Shown: positions 1 through 11,587 of the stretch, one piece after another
Numbering within the stretch: the stretch's first letter is position 1
Layout: each line of letters opens with the position of its first letter
Assembly: GCA_951213105.1 (NCBI GenBank)
Contig: OX578150.1
Location: 25,362,022 to 25,426,021 of the forward strand
Origin: Amaurobius ferox
Taxonomy: Eukaryota; Arthropoda; Arachnida; Araneae; Amaurobiidae
Direction: 5' to 3'
Length of the DNA stretch: 64,000 nt
The notes under the pieces: generated by a model
Seen by the model: the letters and a program-made list of their open reading frames with translations, nothing else
What the model was told of the DNA's origin: nothing
Databases searched by the model: none
Made by a program: the position numbers and the translations under genes

Positions 1-826
1 AAGACCCTGAGATCACGTTTCAGAACTGGTCATGTCTTGCGACTCTTTGGTCAACCTTCGCAAGGGAAAGCTCCAGTGTGTGTGGCGAGGTCGAAGGCCA
101 GTTGGCATTTTATTCGTAAGGGTGACTTTACGAGGTTTGCTGACTGGCGGTTCGTACATCGTGCGAGACTTGGCTTGGTACCCCTGAATGGATATGTCCG
201 GCTTGAAGGTGAAGTACAGAGGCAATGTAGGAGATGTGGCAAGGAGGTGGAGACACTCCCTCATGTGCTGGGACACTACTGGCGATATGGAACCCTCTAC
301 ACGGAGCGCCATAACGCAATTGTCCGACGTGTAAAGAAAGCTGCTGTGGGATGGAAATGGGGCATCTTCTCAGAGAACTATATGTGTTGACCGCTCTGCT
401 CTCAGGCCCGATCTTGTTCTCGTCAAGAATAATTCGGTAATTGTCATTGACGTCACTGTAACGTTCGAGAACGGATTGGATGCCTTTGACCAAGCTCGCC
501 AACGGAAAGTTGACAAGTATGCAGGTGTCGTGGAACATCTTAAACTTACGTTTTCCGATGTCCGCATGGGAGTAGTTGTTGTTGGGGCACTTGGTTCCTG
601 GGACCCTGTTAATGACATAACACTGAAGAGGTTGTGCTCTAATAAATACGCCTCTCTGCTCCGGCGGCTGACGGTTAGTGACACAATCCGGATGTCACGG
701 GACATCTATGTGGAATTTACCTATGGTAAGAGGCAGGTCCCGTGGCAGCCAAGTGCTGCTGGTCCACATGGATCACAGGAGGAGTCGTTTATTGGCCCTG
801 TGGGGGAAGATGGTGAACTGAACTAG
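1..826 (+). pseudogene. R2-type retrotransposon, C-terminal part (zinc knuckle + restriction-like endonuclease), frameshifted
   Basis: Open from the left window edge, so the 5' part lies outside. The translated start matches the same region of the larger R2-type element at 14388 onward (SKASWHFIRKGDFTRFADWRFVHRARLGL versus SKANSHFFTEGSYTRFADWRFVHKARLGL, quoted here in shorter pieces: FTRFADWRFVH, ARLGL). A CCHC-like knuckle follows (CRRCGKEVETLPHVLGH). A one-base frameshift near 375-390 breaks the frame. The endonuclease continues in another frame with RPDLV, then VIDVT, then a Lys/Arg-rich helix: the PD-(D/E)XK pattern of R2-clade endonucleases. The protein ends at 826, soon after the endonuclease, unlike the longer relative at 8429-16482. 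No restored protein is claimed. Confidence 0.85.
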
Positions 827-1234
827 TTCAATCACGTAGGAGGAAAGATACAGTAAATAAGTACTTGTAATTAGTGTATTCATGTTAGTGGGGGTAAATA
901 AGGTATTTGATTTATGTGTAAAGTATATTCTTGAAGTGTTGCAATGTTTGATTGGATGATGTAAAGATGTAAATTGCTGTAAATTGTAAAGAGGAGAAAT
1001 ATGTTGTAATAACATTGTAAATGTTTGTAAATGGTATAATTTGTAAAGATATAATTGTGCCTCATAAATGTCAACATTATATATATGTATCTACCACTAC
1101 GTTGCAAAATTGTACAGATGAAGAACTTTTGTATATATTTTAATGCTATTTGTAAAGCATTTTCTGGCAGATGTTGCCCTTGTAAACTTTTTGAATTTGA
1201 CAAATAAACATTGTTTAAATCTGTTCTTGTAGGG
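827..1234 (+). other. 3' UTR of the R2-type element
   Basis: AT-rich sequence with no credible ORF after the stop at 826. It has an AATAAA at about 1202 and ends in AAATCTGTTCTTGTA. The same terminal motif closes the two other R2-type copies (near 16697 and 56258), which marks the 3' boundary. Confidence 0.7.
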
Positions 1235-1522
1235 TTATAATTAGCTGGTTAATTATTATTTGTGTGCCCCCACGATTTTAATTAGCTTGCCATCATATTA
1301 TAATTTTTACAATTGCATGATACTGGCCAGTCACCTTGCCCAAACCGTGCCGTTTTGGTTCAGTCCTTCGGCAGAGAACTAGTGGTTCCGGCTGCTAGGG
1401 ACTCATCTCTCACCGCTTTACGAGCGAAGGCCACGACGCCTATAGCCTGTGCTATAGGACTTGGCATCCCTTTCTTTCTCGCTGTTTTCTTGTGACAGCG
1501 CCCCCCGCACTCGTCTCTGGCG
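1235..1522. other. Unclassified spacer, left flank of the Harbinger-like element
   Basis: No gene recognised. GC-rich from about 1320. With the sequence after 3653 it would have been continuous before the Harbinger-like insertion; a 60-codon open frame inside it has no recognisable features. Confidence 0.4.
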
Positions 1523-1525
1523 TTA

Positions 1526-1554
1526 AGGTGCCTTCCCACTCACCGCAACGCAAC
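1526..1554 (+). repeat. Left terminal inverted repeat of the Harbinger-like element
   Basis: 29 bp, inverted complement at 3622-3650 with a single mismatch at position 7. Confidence 0.85.
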
Positions 1555-2223
1555 GCACTGCAGAGGACGGTTGAGTTCACGCATGCGCTGTACGATGAAA
1601 AAGTGGGGGAAAGTCCTCTTCCGCGGTGAACGCAGGCCGCAACGCTAAATTCGAAATGGAACCGAATTCAACGCGTACCGCACGGTTGACGGCAACGCAA
1701 CAGCCAATAGCATCGTACATCATGTTTTTACTGCTAAATCAATATTTCGTATAGTAAATTTTTGATTTGATCTTTTTTATATGGATTACTTTAGATATTT
1801 AAACAGATGAATGAACATTAAAAAATATTTGGATTTGTCACACATCCGTATAAAAAGCAAATAAATATTTGTTGAAAAATATTCACTCAATATAGACTCA
1901 AGATACAAAATTAGTTTAAAAAGCGATATTGCCGATATTGACTGAAATGAAACAAACAAAGAAAAAAAAACGTAAAAAGTATTTAAATTCAAGAATACCG
2001 TTATTAAAATATTATGTCTTAAACAAATTTAAGTTCATTACCATTTTATACTTGATTTCAATGGTTTTCAAATACGTATCTATTTTAAATATCCGAATAT
2101 GTTCTTTGCTCATTTGTAACGTTTAAAATATTTCTCATTAAAGTAAACTTTTAAATTTAAAAATTATTTTATCTACATTTATATTTATTGAGTAATTATG
2201 TTTTAAAATAGATTTAAATGTAT

Positions 2224-2311
2224 ATTCCATCTATAGCTGGTATAAAGTATACTTCAAGATGTTTTTCAAAGTAACTTCGAAATAAATTTTTATAAGCATT
2301 CAAACTTAAAA
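2224..2311 (+). repeat. 88-bp direct repeat, copy 1
   Basis: Nearly identical (one G/A difference) to 2640-2727; begins ATTCCATCTATAGCTGG and ends CAAACTTAAAA. Spacing is 416 bp. It indicates an internal duplication in the AT-rich body of the transposon. Confidence 0.9.
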
Positions 2312-2639
2312 GAGTAAACTTTTCATATTTACATGTAAATTTATTTATTTTATTAAAAATAAATGATTTTCAAATGTATTGTAAATTTCTAATTGTCTAT
2401 GTGCATTTAAAATAATAAAAAAAATTCTTCAAATATTAGCGCCAAATTATTAAAATACAACCTCTTTAAAATTTCAAAGTAGTTTGATTTTTGTTTCTAT
2501 TCCAATCTAAAATGTTCAAAATTACATGTCGAAAGAAAACTACTACTTGTATAATGATGTTCGATGATTTCTGTCTAATTTTATATGCACATTTTATATT
2601 TGCTATTTCTACAAACACTTTCTTAATTAAGAAGAGTAC

Positions 2640-2727
2640 ATTCCATCTATAGCTGGTATAAAGTATACTTCAAGATATTTTTCAAAGTAACTTCGAAATA
2701 AATTTTTATAAGCATTCAAACTTAAAA
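2640..2727 (+). repeat. 88-bp direct repeat, copy 2
   Basis: Second copy of 2224-2311, one mismatch. Confidence 0.9.
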
Positions 2728-2860
2728 ATAATTTACTGATATAAGGTTATTTTGTATATAGAACTTAAAATAATTTAAAACAAAAAAATTCTGCAGATTG
2801 TTGAAGAAAAACTATTTGAATATTTCAGCAACAGATGGCAGCACTTTTAAAATTTAATAT

Positions 2861-2924
2861 TCGCTTGGATTCGAACCAGAACCCACTCGTTTGCGGAGCT
2901 GATTCTCTACCACCCAAGCCAAAA
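2861..2924 (-). other. tRNA-like segment (tRNA pseudogene or SINE head)
   Basis: On the - strand this reads GGCTTGG, then GTGGTAGAG (A-box-like), and then a perfect B box GGTTCGAATCC (complement of 2867-2877) followed by CCAAGCG. Six of seven acceptor-stem positions can pair (GGCTTGG with CCAAGCG). The anticodon arm pairs poorly and the base 5' of the presumed anticodon is not U, so a working tRNA is unlikely. A relic tRNA or the head of a tRNA-derived SINE is the best reading. Confidence 0.45.
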
Positions 2925-3621
2925 CTTCACACCTGAAATATACTAACAAATTATATCATGCAAAGCATTTAATGCTATTTTAGAATATTATTTTAAAGAG
3001 TAAACAGAATATGTTTTCAAGTTGTTTTAGGATTGCAATAGAGGGATAAAAAAAAGTCTATGAAGAACATACGTCAAAATTTATTTTCTGTATTCTGTCG
3101 GATGTTTTTTTTTTTAACGATTCGAGAAAGAGAACATAATTGCATTCGTTAAAACGAGGAAGTTGCCATAGTGTAGTAAATATTCTAAAACAATTTAAAT
3201 TAGGATCCTTTGTGTTTTGTGATGGAATCACTTTAGTTAGCTTATTTTAGAAAACTGATGAAATATGTATATATCGCCAAAGCAAACTCGCGTACGCTCT
3301 TGTTTAAATTCACAGAAAGGCGGATTTTCTGAAACGCGTCAATACTGTAAACTAGCAAGCCGCTGGTAAATATAAATTTGAATCAGAAGAGACCAAAGAG
3401 ATTTTATTAGTAATAATATCTTAATTTTTATTATATAATATTTCATGTATATAAAATCGCTTTGCAAGAGATGGTTTGTAAACATGGCCGCTGAACGAGG
3501 AGACATTTCTGCGCTTGCATCTGATTGGCTACATTTCTTCGCCGTTGACCGACAGTGTGAAGGGGTTTATTTTGCCGCAAAGACTTGCGTGTACTTCGAG
3601 CGTTGCCGTGAACCGTCTGCT

Positions 3622-3650
3622 GTTGCGTTGCGGTGAGTGGGAACGCACCT
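3622..3650 (-). repeat. Right terminal inverted repeat of the Harbinger-like element
   Basis: 29 bp, complementary to 1526-1554; directly followed by TTA at 3651-3653. Confidence 0.85.
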
Positions 3651-3653
3651 TTA

Positions 3654-4483
3654 GTCTCCTTTGGAGGCTTCCCTGGACGCCACCAGTGAGACCAATTTGG
3701 TTTCATTACTGGTGCTCCCTTCTCTACCAGGTTATACCTGAAGATTTGTTCCGAATCTTGATCGGAACAAGTACCCGTTAGGCTTTGTTAGGTTTTTGTT
3801 TTTTTGTGGTGCTGGTTTGACTTTGATCAGAGTGTTTTTCCGTCCTTCTCCGTTTTTTAGCGGTTCTGCCCCTTTTTTGCTTGCCCCCCGCTCTTTTTGC
3901 GGAAGTTCTGACCTTCCGCGGGAGTTCTGACCTCCCATTCCCGTTTTTGAAGCCCTGGGCTTCCGCCCCTTTTTCCCTGGCCGAGAAGTTGGCTCCTCCC
4001 GAAGCCTTGGGAGGTGGTTGTCCTCGCCCCGGTAGATGGCGCTGACCTTATCTCGCAGCACGCCGCTGTTCTGTTCCACGTGGTACGTTTCTTAATCTTG
4101 TGAAATCTTGGCCTCCTTCTACATAAATTGAAAAATATGATGTATTTATGATATGCCTACGAACGATGAACGATAAAATGTTATTATTTTGAACGTGAAG
4201 ACTTTATTTCACGTGAAACTGTGAATCTACTGGGTGATGCAACATTCCACCAACCTGTCGTCACGTTATTTCATGAATATTGTGGTAGATAACACATAAG
4301 CCGAAATTATTGGGAATATATGTGTAAACCTGTACAGTATTAAAACAACTAAAATCATATACCTGTGTAGACTGAAGGACGAACGAATTAAATTCCTGCG
4401 AGATAAACACAGTCTTTTGTGACTAAAATTGGGCGAATGCTCCCGCTTGGATGCGAATTGCTTGTGAAGAACATACCATAAGT
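3654..4483. other. Unclassified spacer between Harbinger-like and hAT elements
   Basis: No gene recognised. 3654-4080 is pyrimidine-rich with several short internal repeats (TTCTGACCT twice near 3905-3935, GGAACAAG). This composition resembles the leaders of the retrotransposons further right, but no clear sequence match is visible. 4081-4483 is AT-rich. Confidence 0.35.
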
Positions 4484-4895
4484 AACCCTAACAGGGCCGA
4501 TCCTAGGGTGTCAGCCGCCCGCGTGCAAAGATCTAATGTGCCGCCCCTCTAGAGAATTTTTCATATTTTGACTATAATACTTAACGTTGACGTTATAAAC
4601 TCATCTACCTGTATAAAAGTAAAACATTAATAAAAATGCAAATAAAATTTGAAGTGCAAAACTTTATTTCTTGGCCAGCCAATAGGTTATAATAGCGACA
4701 AAATACCTTAACAAAATAATAAACAAACGAAAATATTACCTTTGAAATAAAAATTGACATTTTATAATTAGAAATGCAAAACAACAGTATTTACTCAGAA
4801 AATATAATCTAATAAAAAAAAAGTACTAAAGCATAAATCTCGTGAAACGAAAAGTATATAAATCAGTCCTTCTACAAATACTACCTAATAATTAA

Positions 4896-5524
4896 CTATA
4901 AAATAACTTTTCTGACTTTCTGAGAAGCAAATTTGTCAATAATTTCGGTGAAATCAATTTTTTCAGAGATTTCGGATTCAATAGAGATGATGGCCAAATT
5001 TGAAAACCTTTCTTGTGTCATATTATTTCTCAAGTAATTTTTAATTTACTGAAACTTCTTTCACCTGAAGCCACAGAAATAAAAAAAATTCTTATTGCTA
5101 GAACAAAATTTGGAAAACAGGGAATGAGATCATTTTTGACTATAATTTCCAATATCTCAATTGGCTGTTTTTTACCTGGAAAAATATCTTTGAATGAAGT
5201 TATTTCATTAAAGAGTTGTATACCGCCTATATCTTTCACAATACTTCCTTCCTCCTGTACCTTTAACTTAATATCTAAGTCCATGCAGGCTTTCATGAGA
5301 TCATCATTAGAAATGTTGTGAAACTCGTACAGAAAGCAGAATATTGAATGGCACTCAGATAATAAGGTAAATCTTTCATTTACCGAAGAGATCGCGTGAT
5401 CAAGAATTGCAAAATAGAAAGCAGTCTTGAATTGCTGGAAGGGATTTGAAATTGGTTCATCACTGCCATCGTAATCATTGTCACATAGTGTTTTCCAAAA
5501 ATATGTAACATTGCGAAATATTGG
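4896..5524 (-). pseudogene. hAT transposase, C-terminal part (dimerisation region)
   Basis: The - strand frame ends with the hAT C-terminal dimerisation signature (VLAIRIFFISVASGERSFSKLK), preceded by typical helical sequence (FQQFKTAFYFAILDHAISS). Directly after SFSKLK the frame shifts, and the expected continuation (NYLRNNMTQERFSNLAIISI) is read in a neighbouring frame down to a stop at 4896-4898. The N-terminal BED finger and catalytic core are absent: homology stops near 5524 where unrelated GC-rich sequence begins. No function is expected. Confidence 0.8.
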
Positions 5525-6578
5525 AGAGGAAGGCGACCTGCAAGGGACGGTCTCTAGCCCTGTTACAAATATGTATAAGGTTGCCCTCTGGCCACCTGCA
5601 AAGGAAACGGTCAGTGGATTCGGACGGCATGCCAGCGGGAGGCGCATCCAAGATGGAGGAACGCTCCACGGGTCTTAAGGGGCGCACCCGGACCCAGGTG
5701 TCCCGCCGGAGCTTGGGATTTTGACCAGCTGCACCGATAATTCAGGGGCTTCTGACCAAGGCCCCTGTCATGGTCTAGCCACTGGTAAAACAGTAACATT
5801 ACACCATCCAATAATATTAAAGGGGCTTAATCCTTGAAGCGAATGAAAATTTAAGAGGGAGGAGAAATCGACTTAGAAGATTTTTCGAGAGAGACAATTT
5901 TTTGGTTTGAAAGTTAGAGCGTGCCTTTTACGAGCTGATAGAGTGAGGTTGTATAATCGTTGCCGGAGCGAGATGATGTTTCGCCGGTCTTAGACATGCC
6001 ATCGCACTCGAGCTCTTGCTGGACTCAGAACAGAAGGTAGGCCTTTGGATTCATGCATTACTCTAAGTTGATTTTCTCTCTCTCCTCTCTTTTAATTATC
6101 GCTACCTGAAGGGATTAATGATCTTGCATTGTGGCCCCAAGCCAAATGCATTGTTTTAAAAGCCACAAGTCATACTCTCGAAATATGTATTTTGGTGCTA
6201 AATAATACTCTGTAATTTAAAGAAAAGATAACCTTTTGAAGTGTGTGACTATTTTTAATACTTGAGAATTGTGAGTAAGAATATGGTAGAATTAGTGGTT
6301 AATGATTTACGATGTGTTAATATTTTAAGGGAGCAATTTTAAGCTCAAATCATTTCATATTTTAATGTTAAATTGTGTAAAAAAACTTGTTATTGTTATT
6401 TTAAATCTAATCGGTGTCCTCATTTCCAAACCTTTTAATTACTTTTTAATTTTCAGATTAAACCTATACGATCACGACAGCCTTTAACTTTATAATTCAT
6501 GAACATACTAAGTATTTATAGCGCCCAAACCGGGCGTGTTGGATTTCCCACGCAGCAATCATCTTAAATAATAAAAGG
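5525..6578. other. Noncoding interior of the hAT element
   Basis: No transposase or other gene recognised. 5525-5810 is GC-rich and has short open frames on both strands without known motifs; the rest is AT-rich. The abrupt change at about 5525 suggests a deletion or replacement of the transposase body by foreign sequence. Confidence 0.4.
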
Positions 6579-6592
6579 CAATGTCTGTGTGT

Positions 6593-6648
6593 GGTTGGTT
6601 GGTTGATTTAGGATTTTTGGCACAAGATCCAAAGAGGATATGCTGCGC
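6593..6648 (-). mobile_element. 56-bp micro-copy of family B 3' end
   Basis: The sequence GGTTGGTTGGTTGATTTAGG...GGATATGCTGCGC is the extreme 3' terminus of family B (compare 46530 onward) in reverse. It is flanked by a 14-bp direct duplication, CAATGTCTGTGTGT (6579-6592 and 6649-6662), as expected for target-primed insertion with extreme 5' truncation. It matches the B2-type ending (TTTAGGATTTTTGG). Confidence 0.85.
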
Positions 6649-6662
6649 CAATGTCTGTGTGT

Positions 6663-7777
6663 GAGTGTGTGTCTGTCTTATACACTATACGTTCAGCGAC
6701 GGCGCGTCGGAGAGCTACGAAATTTGGCAATCGGAGACCCGGGGGGGGGGGGAAGGGGACACGTGAAAACCGATTTTTAAAATTTTAATTTTTTTTTGTT
6801 ATTTAATGTTTTATGCGATTTCGACCGTTTTCTACCCTTTTTTCTCCAGGATCCGGACATCGTAGAAAAGAACAAATCACACCACCGGAAAGAACAGATA
6901 ATTGCGAGTAAAAATATATCAATTTCAACTCTCAATTTCGATTTCTAATATTTTTTAAAGATTTTAAAACAAAAGTCACTTTTGGCTCAAAAAAACGATT
7001 TTTGGTTTTTAAATTCTCGCATAGTGAAAAGTACTCATAATTTCGACTAATAATTTACATTTTTAGAAAGCTGAAATATCTGGCATTCTTACAAGTCTAA
7101 TCTGGTCCAGAAATAATGAAAATTGCCTTCAGGATCAACAATTTTAAAGACGTCATGATTTTAAATTTCTCGGCAATCGGCTCAGTTCTTCAACGGCATT
7201 TGCCCCCCATCCGCAGGAGTTTCTTCCCCGTCTCCATGGAGACCGCGCTTTCGGTTTTAAATGAATTAAGAGCCTAGCATAAGTGTTTTATACATTGGGC
7301 AAAATTATTATATTTATATGATATTTTAAATGAATAATTTAAATAATTGAATTATGGTGGTTTGAATTGTGGTGATGTATTTATGGATTGGTGGAACGAT
7401 ATGGCTGATTTTTTGATTTTAAATGGATATTTTAATTTATGGATATTTTAAATGGTTATTTTTTTAGATAGAAATTTAAAATTTGGTATCCTTTTCTATG
7501 CCGTATTACCGATCTGCCACGAATTTTGCTATCAAATGAAGGATGTGTGTAAAGAGTAGACATTAATGGACAATGAACCAACAGACTGTGCACTAACATT
7601 CTATTTTTCTTAAACTATGGGACTTATTTTGATTTTTCAATAACTATTTAAAATTCAGCATATTTATTCGACTTATTATAAGTTTTTAAAAATTTTGCTT
7701 GATTAATAGAACTATATGCGGCCTACGGCCGCCCCTTGTTTTGGCCGCCCGCGTGCGGTGCACGCGCTGCACACCTA
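6663..7777. other. AT-rich right part of the hAT element, no gene
   Basis: Contains a G12 run (6741-6752) and AT-rich sequence. No ORF with recognisable features. Confidence 0.4.
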
Positions 7778-7800
7778 CTAGGATCGGCCCTGAACCCTAA

Positions 7801-8428
7801 TATTGCACACCACGTGGTGAGAAACCTATCCTTATACAAACATTTAGTGGTAGACAAAAACTTAATTGAAGAAGAAATGGAAAGACGTATGAAATGTGGT
7901 GCTTTCACGCAAAAATGTATATAAGCAAGAATAAATAACCTGCGAAGTCTGTTGATAATTGAAAATATAGGCCACGATTATAATACGAGTGTACAATTGT
8001 TCTTGGAAAGTTCTGAGGCATTACTCAGAATTATGCTGAGCCTTGAAAAGGAAAAAATGATACTGCTTAAAAAGTGTTATTGATTAAAGGTTGGTAGATA
8101 AAAGAGGTTACCTGTAACGGAACTTATGGCAGGTACAGAATAAATAAGTGAATATATATATTGTGATTGTACAAATGCAGCATACGAAATAGAGTGCTCC
8201 TACGTACGAATGTATATAGTTCGGAATAAGTAATCAGTGGTGAATAATAAGTGTAATTGATTAATAACGTTGACGATATTAAAAAATATTGATAAAATAA
8301 ATACAGTACCCCGTAAAAATGATTTTATGTAAAAGTTGGTAGTTAAATGACTCTACTCTCATCCTAATTTCGACTACTCATTTATATCCTGAGAAACCTA
8401 TTCAAAATAAAAATGTACAAATTCAAGA
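7801..8428. other. Probable upstream/5' region of the long R2-type element
   Basis: AT-rich, no gene recognised. It lies directly upstream of the long open frame beginning about 8429. The 5' limit of that element cannot be fixed from one copy. Confidence 0.35.
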
Positions 8429-11400
8429 TTGAAACTACGGATGATGCGAACCTCTAGCCCTGCAAGGAGAACTCTAACATACCGGTATTCAAAGGCTCTC
8501 CCCCTTTGGAAAACCAATGCACCTGTTAACATTGATGAAAAGATATGTGACCCATTCAAAACCTCGAATAAAGTGAGCAGAACGCCCTCAAAGGAGGTGG
8601 AGCCTAACAAAAATGAAGCAGCCTGTGCTCCTAATATTTGCCCGAATATACTGGACGAAGAAACTCGACACAGAAACATCATTTCGCCTGCGATAGCCAA
8701 TAAAACGAGGTCAAAGCTGGACCTCACTAGCCGCTGGCTAATGGCTGACTGCAGCTTGGTGACTCCTCCTGACAAGAAAGTGAATCCCCTACTGGGGTGG
8801 CAAGGCCAAAAAAGGGACTCTAAAACTCATGAACCCAAAAAAGAGGAAGTGCTCTGTACGAATGTGGCTATGTCGCATACTCCACTCCCTGAAGGGAGGA
8901 GCGCGAGCCCAAAAATCAGAGAAAATGAAGAAATGTCAAACGACTGGTTCTTCTCATTTGAGAGTGGAGTGGGCACACAGGAACATACACCCTATGCGGG
9001 TAATGATGAATGCCCTGAACCAAGGCCCTCTCTAACCCCTTTGCCTGGAAATACAAATTACCCAGCGGAGGAAATAAGCAATTAAAAGCCTGCACCTGCT
9101 AACGACAGCTTTTCTGGACAGAAGGAGAGCGGACCGCCTAACGAGAAGATTAGTAACAGGCAACGGTTCTACGAGAAGCTTGAACGCAAAAGGGGAAAAC
9201 TATTCACTGACAGGTACAGGAAGTGTGAAATTGAAAGAAAAAGAAAAATGAGGATTAGAAAGCGTGCGAAACTTAAAAACATGCAAGTAGCAGCGCCTAA
9301 ATCAATCTTCAACTTCCACGGGACGCAAGAAGAACAAGCCAATGCGTCAGGTGAGCACACTAAAGTGGCAAACCCAAATACTGAAACTGAAAATCCCACA
9401 TGTAGTGAAAAACCGGCTCATGTGAAGGAACGACAAACTGAAATTCTACATTCTGGGAGCGTGGTGGAATCTCTACTGCCCCCCCCCCCCCAAAACAACG
9501 TGGGGAAAGCTTCACCGGTCATAACTAGCGCACGGAATATAAAGTGCCTTCCCCCTGAAGCCAGCTTGTCAAGCTCTAGCTCTGATTCGGAAGACAAACT
9601 GACAATTGTCCTCGATGAAAGCCAGTCGCCTGTCAGGGATACCCCAAAGGAAGAGCAAGGAAACACAAACATGAATGAAAACATGGACAACTCCCCTGAA
9701 AATAAGGTTACGCAAGATGAAAGTACCTGCCCTGCCTCCAAGCCTCCAGTAGCTCCAGTTGAAAACACTCCGACTGAAAAGCAAACTACTGACCTCTTGG
9801 ACAGTGCGCCTAAAGAGGTAATACCTAATTCAACAAAAACTGTGGGGAACGGCAAGGCAATAAACATGATCAGCAATGACATGAAAAGTGCAAAGCCCTG
9901 CCCTAAGCAAACACCTCCTCTTGACGTGCAACGTAAACTTACATGGAGAGACCCAGTTGCCTCCATGGAAAATGCGTGGAGAAAAAAAATAAAGGTGACA
10001 CCAAAACTTGGATGGAAGCCCCCAACAAAGGAGGAGGCAATACCAGAAACTGACAACTCAAATCTGAAGTCCAAACTGAAAGACCATAACATTCAAGGCA
10101 TTGCCGAAAAAGTGTCATCACCTTCACAAGCTGAGCCGTTTCCGGCCCCAATTGAAGTCAATGTGAACATAATTGAATGTGAGCCTCACCCCACACCGGA
10201 TCCTCCATGTAGTAATGATCTAACCTCAATAGCCAATGCTGACGAGGGCGGCCTGGCCCCAACATCGGACACAGGCGACAATTGTCAAGAACAAAACGAT
10301 CCTGGAAATGGGAACGAACAGAAATCCAGCACTGAAGCAAAAGACGTGAACCGGGAGCAAAACAAGGACCTTTTCCCAATCAGAAGCATGGTACGGAATG
10401 GCGTCCTCCACTTTATCTTCCCTGCACCCGAAGTTGTACCCTGCACGGAGGGAAGGTGTACCTACAGGTTCACGAACTCAGCATGGAGGACAAACAAGCA
10501 GAACCTCACGCAACACCTCCGCAGGTTTCTCAAAATTGGAGTGGACCAACTTCAAACGGTTAAATGGTGTCGCTTCTGTGAAAGGAAGTTTAACTCGAGC
10601 CCGACTGAGCACGACTGCATTAAACTGGACAATGAGCAAAAGCAAGCCACAGTGAAGCGCTTCAATGCACCTGACAGGAGGGAACCTGTAAAATCTGGTT
10701 GCACAAATGACAAATACAAATGGGACAAGCAAAAGTGGAAGAAACATAGCAACCACTCCCTCCACAAAGGAGATGACACGAGAAGTCGACAACCAGAGTG
10801 TAGTTCGACGCCCCATAATGAATATATGGGAAGCAGCTATGAAAACGACTTTCCCGCCCTCCAGACGAACAGTAAGGGCAAACTAGAAAGTGTTGCCGCT
10901 CCAGTGCGACAACCCAAAAGACATGAAATAATTTGCGACGGGTTAAACCAACGGACTGCAGAATCCTTTGCCGACATTGCAAGTACCAGCACGAACCCAC
11001 CCCGCATAAATTGCTCGGTCACCAAGGCAATTCCGGGCACCCAGCAAGCCTCCCGTCCTGACAACACATGTCCAACGAACAACTGCCTCCTTGGAGGAAC
11101 GCTGCATCTGGTGTTCCCCATCAGTGAAGTACTATGTTGCACCCAACAGCAATGCAATGCAAAGTTCAAACTAAAGAACTGGTATAGTAGCAAACGCTCA
11201 CAGGTGAGGCATCTCGAAAGAACCCACTCCTTGCAAATTGAGCACATTACTAAATGCAAGACTGAGATCGGACCACGTATAAAAGGTCACGGCTGTCTCA
11301 AGAGAACATTGGCAGTCATTCCCAATAATGACAACCTCGGTCACCAATGTCCAAAATGCCCTCGAACTCTCCCCAGCAGAGTCGCCCTAAGGGGACACTT

Positions 11401-11587
11401 GTATCAGCATAAGCGCGATGAGCTTAGCCAGAGGTTCAACGCCTCTGCTGACTCGAAAATAAGAATTGTAAATAATGTAGATCATGATAATAATAGAAAT
11501 CCTAAGAATGTAAAATGTGATATAAATAATGTAAATAACAACAGGAGAACTATCAATAGCACCTACTATGTAAATACTAGCCTATAG
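8429..11587 (+). pseudogene. R2-type element, N-terminal region with zinc fingers
   Basis: Two same-frame segments (8429-9085 and 9086-11587) separated by a TAA at 9083-9085. The first several hundred residues are polar and low in complexity; a proline run is encoded by a C13 tract (9479-9491). Two related cysteine modules follow: ...GVLHFIFPAPEVVPCTEGRC and ...GTLHLVFPISEVLCCTQQQC, so the region contains an internal duplication. A canonical C2H2 finger comes next (Cys 11348, Cys about 11356, His 11396, His 11408; spacing C-X2-C-X12-H-X3-H). In R2-clade proteins such fingers bind target DNA. A TAG at 11585 separates it from the RT; whether that is a mutation or a true ORF boundary is open. 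Confidence 0.75.

Larger units (their letters stand above)
1526..3650. mobile_element. Non-autonomous PIF/Harbinger-like DNA transposon (2.1 kb)
   Basis: The termini are inverted repeats of 29 bp starting AGGTGC(C/G)TTCCCACTCACC, with one mismatch, and partial similarity continues inward for another 20-30 bp (GACGGTT...CACG). TTA occurs on both sides (1523-1525 and 3651-3653), consistent with the 3-bp TWA duplications of PIF/Harbinger. The interior is very AT-rich and has no transposase, so movement would need one supplied in trans. Inside lie an 88-bp direct repeat and a tRNA-like segment. The 3-bp duplication is short, so the superfamily call rests mainly on the ends. Confidence 0.65.
4492..7792. 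mobile_element. hAT DNA transposon (3.3 kb), decayed
   Basis: Ends are the 15-bp inverted repeats CAGGGCCGATCCTAG (4492-4506, complement at 7778-7792). They are flanked by the 8-bp direct duplication AACCCTAA (4484-4491 and 7793-7800), which is diagnostic of hAT elements. GC-rich subterminal sequence (GCCGCCCGCGTGC) also recurs in inverted form at both ends. A transposase remnant lies on the - strand near the left end. The right two thirds hold unrelated noncoding sequence and one micro-insertion of family B. Confidence 0.85.

Noticed and set aside
3732..4079. Basic 115-residue - strand frame (3732-4079)
   Set aside because: Low-complexity translation of a pyrimidine-rich spacer; no start context, motif or second copy.
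8015..8036. Short inverted repeat near TTCTGAGGCATTACTCAGAA
   Set aside because: Isolated and AT-rich context; no second copy or role visible.
9248..11587. The C2H2-containing frame as a host zinc-finger gene
   Set aside because: It is in frame with the downstream RT through a single stop and has the finger position expected for R2-type proteins.
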